Shown: one piece after another, positions 1 to 5,268 of the stretch
How positions within the stretch are numbered: the first letter of the stretch is position 1
How the letters are laid out: each line of letters begins with the position of its first letter
From: JAVBQU01 sp031548675
GTDB taxonomy: Bacteria; Bacteroidota; Bacteroidia; Bacteroidales; P3
Assembly: GCA_031548675.1 (NCBI GenBank)
Contig: JAVBQU010000232.1
Span: 1-5,268 of the forward strand
DNA length: 5,268 nt
Direction: 5' to 3'
Made by a program: the position numbers and the translations under genes
Notes under the pieces: model-generated
The model's input: the letters and a program-made list of their open reading frames with translations, nothing else
What the model was told of the DNA's origin: nothing
The model's database searches: none

Positions 1-1474
1 TACCTGTCGAAAAATTAAACGCAGTAAAAGTTTTGTCAAAGGCAGCAATATAGCCTGTACTGTTTTCTATTCCATAAGGCTGGCTGTTTATATGCCGTCC
101 ATCCAAACGCAAACCTATCTGCCAATACGATTTTTCTGAATAATGAAAATCGGATGTGGCAAACATACCTAAATCGGTAGTGGCTGCATCCGGCACTAAT
201 ATTTCATCTCCTTTGTTTACATTGGTTTGAAACATTCCCTGACTTCCGGCTATTATATTCCATTTTTCCCTTAATTTAGCAGAGTACCATCTGGCATTAT
301 AGGATAAAGTATTCAGATTCATGCTTAAATTTGCCTTATTATCCTCTGTTTGTTCTTCGTATTCTTTTCTGCTGTTGAAAACATACCCGATATCAACTTT
401 TATTTTTGAATCGTTCTTTCCAAAAAAAGTATTTTCTGAGCTGATAATATGGGTAGTTAAATCTTGATAAGGATAGGCAGGTTTACGCCCGTTTTTATAT
501 ACATAAGCCGAATCTTGAGCATCTTCTGTCAACCCGTATTTTTCATTCAGGTAACTGTATTTTAAAGAAGTAGTAAATCTATCTTTAACGTAGCCTAATG
601 AAGTTTTAAAGTCATTGGTTTTAAAGCGGCTATTGTCCACCCTATTGCTATTCCCATCTTTGTAATCCGTATGGGTAGTATATCCACCAAAAACATTGGC
701 ATGAAATCTTCCTTTCGATAGTTTAAATCCGCCTGTGTTTCTCCATCCGTCTGTATTGCTATTGTATTCAGAGTTTAATACTACATCTACCCAATTTTTA
801 TTAGCAAAACGTTCATCCGAAAAATAGAGAACCCCTCCCAATGCATCACTCCCATACAAAAGAGAAGCAGGACCTTTGATAATTTCTACTTCTTCGTACC
901 CGTTTTCATCTAAACCCAAACCATGTTCATCGCCCCACTGCTGGTTTTCGATACGCACACCTTGTGAAAATACCGCAATACGGTTTCCACTCAATCCTCT
1001 GATAACCGGTTTTCCTATCCCTACTCCTGTGCTTACATTACTTACTCCGGCTACATTCGCTAATTTCTCAGTTAATGAAATTCCTTGCATTTCTGTATTG
1101 TTTTGGAGGCTTATCTTTTCTACATTCAATACGTTTTCGCCTTGTAAGCGGGAACTATTATCAGATATAATAATTTCTTTAAAATCGTGTACAGAGGGTT
1201 CAAGATATATCTTGAGAGTAGAACTGGGATTTATGTTTTCCAAGAAAGTTTTATAACCCAATGCCGAAACCTGTATCAGCATCGTGCTTTTTTGCAAATA
1301 AATGGTAAATACGCCATTACTATCGGCAACTGTCCCTGTTTTGTAATCAGGAAAGTAAATAGTTGCGTATGGAACAGGTTCTTGGGTGGATTTATCTAAT
1401 AAGGTAATAGTGTATTGTGCCCAAATAGGAAGTTGAAAACAGCAAAACAATACAAAAACAAATAATTTCTTCAT
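1..1474 (-). CDS. TonB-dependent outer-membrane receptor, N-terminal 491 residues (C-terminus beyond window)
   Basis: This is an outer-membrane active transporter that would import a scarce ligand using TonB-ExbBD energy. The frame is open from an ATG at 1474 to the window edge, about 491 codons. Family members usually have 650-800 residues, so roughly the last third or more is missing. In order I see: a signal peptide (MKKLFVFVLF start, likely cleaved after IWA, residue 19); a carboxypeptidase-regulatory-like beta domain (about 21-93, with VPYATIYF and the GTVADSNGVF turn); a TonB-box-like stretch (HDFKEIIIS, about 96-104); a plug (about 105-215) with PVIRGLSGNRIAVFSQGVRI and the hallmark IIKGPASLLYGSDALGGVL; then the start of the barrel. 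The plug contains WGDEHGL (about 180-186), an acidic/histidine loop. The general layout recalls ZnuD-like metal receptors, but that ligand assignment is inference. There is no obvious Shine-Dalgarno sequence, as is normal in Bacteroidota. The family is certain and the substrate is unknown. Confidence 0.93.
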   Translation of the reverse strand, partial: MKKLFVFVLFCCFQLPIWAQYTITLLDKSTQEPVPYATIYFPDYKTGTVADSNGVFTIYLQKSTMLIQVSALGYKTFLENINPSSTLKIYLEPSVHDFKEIIISDNSSRLQGENVLNVEKISLQNNTEMQGISLTEKLANVAGVSNVSTGVGIGKPVIRGLSGNRIAVFSQGVRIENQQWGDEHGLGLDENGYEEVEIIKGPASLLYGSDALGGVLYFSDERFANKNWVDVVLNSEYNSNTDGWRNTGGFKLSKGRFHANVFGGYTTHTDYKDGNSNRVDNSRFKTNDFKTSLGYVKDRFTTSLKYSYLNEKYGLTEDAQDSAYVYKNGRKPAYPYQDLTTHIISSENTFFGKNDSKIKVDIGYVFNSRKEYEEQTEDNKANLSMNLNTLSYNARWYSAKLREKWNIIAGSQGMFQTNVNKGDEILVPDAATTDLGMFATSDFHYSEKSYWQIGLRLDGRHINSQPYGIENSTGYIAAFDKTFTAFNFSTG

Positions 1475-1569
1475 CAGCAGGTTCCGGCTATCTTTAAATA
1501 ATAATATACATGCAGGGTATAACAACTATATTCTTTTCCTTTTAGTATAATTATCAGGTTATTTAATAC

Positions 1570-1682
1570 AAAAAAGAAGCTGTCAAAAATACACATCACT
1601 GTTGTGAGGAGTAACAACAAAGCAGTTAACAGATTGCTTGCTATCACTCACAATAACAAAGTGAAATAGTATTTTTGACAGC
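1570..1682 (-). terminator. Probable intrinsic terminator downstream of the DPP7 gene
   Basis: Read on the minus strand, about 40 nt after the dpp7 stop, the sequence GCTGTCAAAAATAC (1682-1669) pairs perfectly with GTATTTTTGACAGC (1592-1579). A T-rich run, TTCTTTTTT, follows directly (1578-1570). A stem followed by a U-tract is the classic intrinsic-terminator layout. The oddity is the 76-nt interior, far longer than a normal loop, although it can fold into further imperfect stems. The structure may therefore be a repeat element that also works as a terminator. The stem and T-run are seen directly; the function is inferred. Confidence 0.45.
1579..1682. repeat. Imperfect palindromic element of about 104 bp with 14-bp perfect terminal inverted repeats
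   Basis: The ends are GCTGTCAAAAATAC (1579-1592) and its exact complement (1669-1682). Further shorter arms lie inside, around nearly the same centre: TCAC (1596-1599) with GTGA (1661-1664), TTGTGAG (1602-1608) with CTCACAA (1647-1653), and AAGCA (1620-1624) with TGCTT (1635-1639). The palindrome GTTAAC (1625-1630) sits at the apex. The interior resembles, from memory, the widely dispersed bacterial intergenic palindromes that contain TTGCGAGGAACGAAG and GCAATCT motifs, here in degenerate form. The GCTGTCAAAAA end also resembles the termini of some insertion sequences, so a small non-autonomous transposable element (MITE) is possible. I see no coding capacity and no clear target-site duplication. 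Confidence 0.6.
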
Positions 1683-1722
1683 CCCTTCGGTAAATATTAA
1701 GTGATTAAACGTTTTTACCGGT

Positions 1723-3894
1723 CTATTTCACTATGGTTAATTCATTGATAATATTTTGTGCTCCGGCAAATTTATCAATTACAAAAAGTACATAACGGGC
1801 ATCTACACATATTGTACGTTGTAGTTCGGGTTCAAAAGCAATGTCACCGCTCATAGCTTCCCAATTTCCATCGAAAGCCAAGCCGATTAATTCTCCATTT
1901 CCATTGATTACGGGACTTCCTGAGTTTCCTCCGGTAATATCGTTGGTTGTTAAGAAACAAACCACAATATCTCCATTTTCTGCATAAGGTCCGAAGTCTT
2001 TCTTTTTATAAAGTTCTTTCAATTTGGGTTCTACATAAAACTCATCATTTTCAGAATCTTCTTTTTCCATTACGCCTTTCAACGTAGTTACATAATTATA
2101 ATGTACGGCATCGGCAGCTTGGTAATCCAACACAGTTCCGTAAGTAGTACGCAAAGTAAAATTAGCATCGGGATAAAAATGCTGGTTCGGTTTCATTTCT
2201 TGCAAAGCAGCCAAAAAGCCGCGACGGGCGGTTCTTAATTGATTTTCGGCATCTGAAGATTGGCTGGCAAAGCTTTGATAGGATTTGTATAATGACACAA
2301 CAACCTGTGCTAACATATCATTATCCAAAGCTTTTTTATTAGGTTTCTGGGTAAACTTTTTAAAGTTGTCTATACTTGCATAAATAGATTTTTTATAGGC
2401 TTCTTCTACAAACTGATGAATATCTCCTTTATACTTTTTATTGATAACATCCTCAAAAATAGCAGGTTGATATTCTTTAGCAAGTCCTGCATACATTTTT
2501 AATACTGCCTCTAAAAGCTTCTTTTCTGTATTAACATTCAGATCTTTATAAGCTTCTTCGGCAGTAGCAGTAAATTTAGCCAAATCTTGAGAAGTCGCTT
2601 TTTTATTGTTTTCCAATATCGAAGTCATACCAAAATGGGTTTGGAAGATAGCCATAGCCGTAGGGTAACCCATTACCGATATTTGAAAATACCACAAGGC
2701 TTTTTCTGAATTAGATGCGGCTATAGAGTTGCAGGCTGTTTCTATATTTTTCAAAACATTGCCGTATTTTTGCTGGCGGGCAGCATCTTTATTTATCCAA
2801 TCTGTAAGTTCTTTTTCCAAAGCTTGTTTTTGACTCATTACATCTAAGCGTTGCAAGCCTTTGTTTTCGCCAATCTTGTTTTTCCACATATTCATGGCTT
2901 GTGCATAGGTGGCAGCATAACCGATACGGGTTTGAGCATCGGCATCCATTTGCTCTTTCATTACAGGGAATATTTTTTTACCTGCGGCAATAATAGTTGC
3001 ATTTTGCTGCTCAAAAGTATTTTTAAGTTCATAAGAAGTCATGTAACGTTCTGTACTTCCGGGATAACCCCAAATCATGGCATAATCGTTCTTTTTTACT
3101 CCTTTAATAGAAATAGATAAAAATCTTTTTGATTTGTAAGGTATGTTGTCTTTTGAATAAGGAGCTGGTTTTCCGTCAGGAGCTGTATAAATACGGAAAA
3201 TAGAAAAATCTCCGGTATGGCGGGGCCACATCCAGTTATCGGTATCGCCGCCATATTTTCCAATAGATGAAGGAGGCGTTCCTACCAAACGAATATCAGT
3301 ATAAACTTCTGATACAAACATATAGTAAGCATTTCCATCAAAAAATCTTTTTACCTCTACTTTATAACGTCCTTTTTCTGAATTGGTTTTAACTAATTCA
3401 TCTATGGCTTTTTTTATAAACTGGCTGCGTGATTTTTCTGATGTAGTATCTGTAATTTTGCCCAATACTTGCTCGGTTACATCTTCCATTCTAATCAAAA
3501 ATGTAGCAGTAAGTCCTTCACAAGCCAATTCTTGTGATTTTTCATAAGCCCAAAAACCATTTTTCAAATAATCGTTTTGAACTGATGACAATTTTTGAAC
3601 GCTTCCATAACCGCAATGGTGGTTAGTAAACAATAAACCTTCGGCAGAAACCACTTCGGCGGTACAAAAGTTCCCAAAATTTACAATGGCATCTTTAAGG
3701 CTCGAATTATTTACATTGTACAATTGTTCAGGCGTTAATTTCAAGCCCAGCCTTTTCATTTCCTGATAATTGTAGTCTTTCAAAAACATCGGCAACCACA
3801 TTCCCTCATCTGGGGCGGTTCCGGCAAAATTACGTAAAGGTAAAAACACTATGGCTAATACACTTACAAACAGTAGAAATTGTTTTTTTCTCAT
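1723..3894 (-). CDS. dpp7: Family S46 serine dipeptidyl peptidase, DPP7 type
   Basis: This exopeptidase removes N-terminal dipeptides from oligopeptides in the periplasm or at the cell surface, and in this phylum it feeds peptide-based nutrition. It has 723 residues, close to characterised DPP7 and DPP11 (about 710-720). A signal peptide covers about residues 1-24 (MRKKQFLLF start, hydrophobic core, NFA end), and the mature start resembles the DEGMW typical of the family. The chymotrypsin-like triad is intact: His93 in TNHHCGYG, Asp229 in WPRHTGDFS and Ser658 in GGNSGSPVING. The His-Asp spacing of 136 matches that recalled for Porphyromonas gingivalis DPP7. Asn220, Trp221 and Asp675 lie where family members bind the substrate amino group. 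A largely helical domain separates the triad residues (about 290-580). Gly676, in GLAFDGNWEAM, occupies the position that is Gly in DPP7 and Arg in DPP11, so hydrophobic P1 preference is inferred. The ATG at 3894 is fixed by the signal peptide. The DPP7/DPP11 split is less certain than the family. Confidence 0.95.
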   Translation of the reverse strand: MRKKQFLLFVSVLAIVFLPLRNFAGTAPDEGMWLPMFLKDYNYQEMKRLGLKLTPEQLYNVNNSSLKDAIVNFGNFCTAEVVSAEGLLFTNHHCGYGSVQKLSSVQNDYLKNGFWAYEKSQELACEGLTATFLIRMEDVTEQVLGKITDTTSEKSRSQFIKKAIDELVKTNSEKGRYKVEVKRFFDGNAYYMFVSEVYTDIRLVGTPPSSIGKYGGDTDNWMWPRHTGDFSIFRIYTAPDGKPAPYSKDNIPYKSKRFLSISIKGVKKNDYAMIWGYPGSTERYMTSYELKNTFEQQNATIIAAGKKIFPVMKEQMDADAQTRIGYAATYAQAMNMWKNKIGENKGLQRLDVMSQKQALEKELTDWINKDAARQQKYGNVLKNIETACNSIAASNSEKALWYFQISVMGYPTAMAIFQTHFGMTSILENNKKATSQDLAKFTATAEEAYKDLNVNTEKKLLEAVLKMYAGLAKEYQPAIFEDVINKKYKGDIHQFVEEAYKKSIYASIDNFKKFTQKPNKKALDNDMLAQVVVSLYKSYQSFASQSSDAENQLRTARRGFLAALQEMKPNQHFYPDANFTLRTTYGTVLDYQAADAVHYNYVTTLKGVMEKEDSENDEFYVEPKLKELYKKKDFGPYAENGDIVVCFLTTNDITGGNSGSPVINGNGELIGLAFDGNWEAMSGDIAFEPELQRTICVDARYVLFVIDKFAGAQNIINELTIVK

Positions 3895-3960
3895 TGGTTT
3901 GCTTTTTTATTTATTATTGAATTGTTTAATTGCAGTTTGAATATTGTAAAGTGAATTGTG

Positions 3961-3977
3961 AAAACATTATATGTTTT
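3961..3977. promoter_or_regulatory. Short perfect palindrome upstream of the DPP7 gene, possible operator or promoter element
   Basis: AAAACAT (3961-3967) and ATGTTTT (3971-3977) form a perfect inverted repeat around TAT, centred about 75 bp before the dpp7 start. Flanking GTG and CAC could extend it imperfectly. On the minus strand it contains TATAAT (3971-3966), but I find no convincing -35 or Bacteroidota-type -33/-7 pair at proper spacing. It could be a repressor-binding site or chance in AT-rich DNA. No regulator can be named. Confidence 0.25.
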
Positions 3978-3978
3978 T

Positions 3979-4063
3979 TGTCACACGTCACCCGTTACTT
4001 GTTACAACTTGTAGCTTATTCTCTTATATCTCGTTTACTCGTCAACTTGTTTACTTGTATCTA
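3979..4063. repeat. Degenerate 7/8-bp tandem repeats between tilS and the DPP7 gene
   Basis: On the plus strand, units of consensus YGTYWACT run through the gap. Four units with an exact 8-bp period are CGTTTACT (4032), CGTCAACT (4040), TGTTTACT (4048) and the weaker TGTATCTA (4056). Units with a 7-bp period start at 3979, 3986, 3993 and 4000 (TGTCACA, CGTCACC, CGTTACT, TGTTACA), and another, TGTAGCT, starts at 4010. The section from about 4017 to 4031 is too diverged to phase. The last unit overlaps the tilS stop codon (4061-4063). From memory, similar runs of ACAAGT/ACGAGT octamers occur between genes in other Bacteroidota. No function is evident, and the block is not coding. Confidence 0.6.
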
Positions 4064-5268
4064 AATATTGTTTATTAAGCTGATTTTGAAAATCGTTTTT
4101 GTTTTCTCTGTTAATTTGTAACGCTCATCTGTACGATAACCTATTACCCAAATAATATCGTTTCCTGAACAAAGGAGCCATTGGTTTTCTTTATCAATTA
4201 CCGAAAATTTCATATCCTTGTAAAAATCACTGATTTTCTTTTTCGACTTACCCATGCCGAAAGGATAAAAGCAATCTCCATCTTTCCATTTCCTGAAAAC
4301 CAAAGGAAAATGCAATTTATCAAAATCAAAAAAAGCTATACTTGAGTCTTTGATAATACGGAATAGCAACGGATTTTCTATTTTTTCAATCTGCATCTCC
4401 AAAGGATTATCTATCTTCAAATCATCCTTGTTTATCTTAAATTCAAGAATAGGCTGCATGTGAGTTTCTTCCCTACGAGGAGCAATAATCAAATCTGTAC
4501 GGTCTTTTACAAGCCGGTGTGTTTGCGAAAAGAATTGCTTGCCCGAAATATCATCTAAAGAGCCTATAATATCTTCCACATGGGAAATATTAAAATTGTA
4601 CGGCTGCAAAAATTCGTACAAATACGTTTTTAAAGGATTTAATTCTAGTAATTTATCAATCGAAATATAAATTAAATCCTCTTTGAATTGAAATATATTT
4701 TTACGAACATTCTCAATTGCTTGGTCAAAAATAATTTCCGCTTCTTTAAATTGGTCGATGGAACGGATAATACTCTTTTCAAACGAAGGATTCAACTCTT
4801 GCAGCAATGGAAAAAATTTCAATCGTATTTTATTACGCTTATATTTCGTAAGCTTATTCGAACTATCTTCCCGAAAAGTAATGCTGTTTTCTTTCACAAA
4901 TTTTAAAATATCAACCTTATATAAGAAAAGCAACGGACGGATAATTTTCCCTTTCTTGGGTGCAATTCCATGTAAACCTGCAATCCCTGTTCCTCGTATG
5001 ATGTTTAAGAAAAACGTTTCAATTTGGTCGTCCAAATGATGAGCTGTAGCTGTGTAACTGTAGCCGTATTGCTCCATCAATTCTGCAAACCATTGATAAC
5101 GAAGCTCCCGGGCAGCCATTTGGGTTGATAAATTCTGGCTCGATGCAAATTGCATGGTATCAAATTTTTTGCAATGAAAGGTTATATGTCGTTCCTCTGC
5201 CCAACTGCGGACAAATGCCTCATCGCCATCCGATTCGCTGTCCCGCAATTGAAAATTACAATGAGCTA
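4061..5268 (-). CDS. tilS: tRNA(Ile)-lysidine synthase, 5' end beyond window
   Basis: TilS uses ATP and lysine to convert C34 of the CAU-anticodon tRNA(Ile) to lysidine, so that it reads AUA as isoleucine and is charged correctly. It is cytoplasmic and normally essential. About 402 codons are present. The frame is open through the right edge, and its first visible residues, AHCNFQLRDSESDGDEAFVR, match the interior of the N-terminal PP-loop domain. The ATP-binding SGGxDS loop and start codon lie outside. The TTG at 5248 is an internal leucine codon, not a start. Further conserved marks are AARELRYQWF (about 51-60 of the visible part), TAHHLDDQIETFF (74-86), RGTGIAGLHGI (91-101), IIRPLL and the RNKIR motif (144-148). 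The C-terminal tRNA-binding domain is present (FRKWKDGDCFYPFGM, about 324-338, then SDFYKD). It ends with TAG inside the tandem-repeat block. No lesion is visible. Confidence 0.95.
   Translation of the reverse strand, partial: AHCNFQLRDSESDGDEAFVRSWAEERHITFHCKKFDTMQFASSQNLSTQMAARELRYQWFAELMEQYGYSYTATAHHLDDQIETFFLNIIRGTGIAGLHGIAPKKGKIIRPLLFLYKVDILKFVKENSITFREDSSNKLTKYKRNKIRLKFFPLLQELNPSFEKSIIRSIDQFKEAEIIFDQAIENVRKNIFQFKEDLIYISIDKLLELNPLKTYLYEFLQPYNFNISHVEDIIGSLDDISGKQFFSQTHRLVKDRTDLIIAPRREETHMQPILEFKINKDDLKIDNPLEMQIEKIENPLLFRIIKDSSIAFFDFDKLHFPLVFRKWKDGDCFYPFGMGKSKKKISDFYKDMKFSVIDKENQWLLCSGNDIIWVIGYRTDERYKLTEKTKTIFKISLINNI

Noticed and set aside
876..1399. Two plus-strand open frames (876-1256 and 1187-1399)
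   Set aside because: They lie antisense to the plug and N-terminal domain of the TonB-dependent receptor, which has strong family motifs in its own frame. Their translations show no recognisable domain.
1475..1578. A promoter for the TonB-dependent receptor
   Set aside because: The AT-rich stretch contains several TTG and TATTAT-like hexamers, but none forms a convincing Bacteroidota -33/-7 pair (TTG with TAnnTTTG) at proper spacing, so no site is called.
2851..3120. Plus-strand open frame of 89 codons
   Set aside because: It is antisense to the interior of the S46 peptidase, with no domain signal, and looks like a chance frame.
3979..4063. A CRISPR array in the tilS-dpp7 gap
   Set aside because: The units are only 7-8 bp, degenerate and directly adjacent with no spacers, so this is a short tandem repeat and not CRISPR.
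4688..5039. Two plus-strand open frames (4688-4906 and 4758-5039)
   Set aside because: Both are antisense to conserved tilS sequence, overlap each other in different frames, and have no family-like motifs.
5246..5248. TTG at 5248 as the tilS start codon
   Set aside because: The frame continues open upstream to the window edge and encodes AHCNFQ, which matches conserved TilS sequence. The TTG is an internal leucine codon.

Overview
The window looks like an ordinary chromosomal stretch from an AT-rich member of the Bacteroidota. The main support is a family S46 dipeptidyl peptidase, a TonB-dependent receptor with an N-terminal carboxypeptidase-regulatory-like domain, and the near absence of purine-rich Shine-Dalgarno sequences before the starts. 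The sequence does not settle the genus. Flavobacteriia and Bacteroidales are both possible.

All three genes lie on the minus strand, so transcription runs from high to low coordinates. At the right edge is tilS (tRNA(Ile)-lysidine synthase), which lacks its first few dozen residues because the window ends. Next comes a 166-bp gap with degenerate 7/8-bp tandem repeats and a short perfect palindrome. The complete gene that follows encodes a secreted S46 peptidase with an intact His/Asp/Ser triad. The glycine at its specificity position points to DPP7 rather than DPP11. A 248-bp gap follows, holding a roughly 104-bp imperfect palindromic element that probably also serves as the dpp7 terminator. 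At the left edge are the first 491 residues of a TonB-dependent outer-membrane receptor: signal peptide, regulatory-like domain, TonB-box-like stretch, plug and the start of the barrel.

tilS is a housekeeping translation gene. The other two products belong to the cell envelope: one cleaves dipeptides from peptides in the periplasm or at the surface, and the other imports a ligand across the outer membrane. The gaps and the terminator-like hairpin suggest that these are separate transcription units rather than one operon. I see no defence system, CRISPR array, transposase, tRNA or rRNA. The non-coding elements in the two gaps are the least explained parts of the window. No new multi-gene system is evident.
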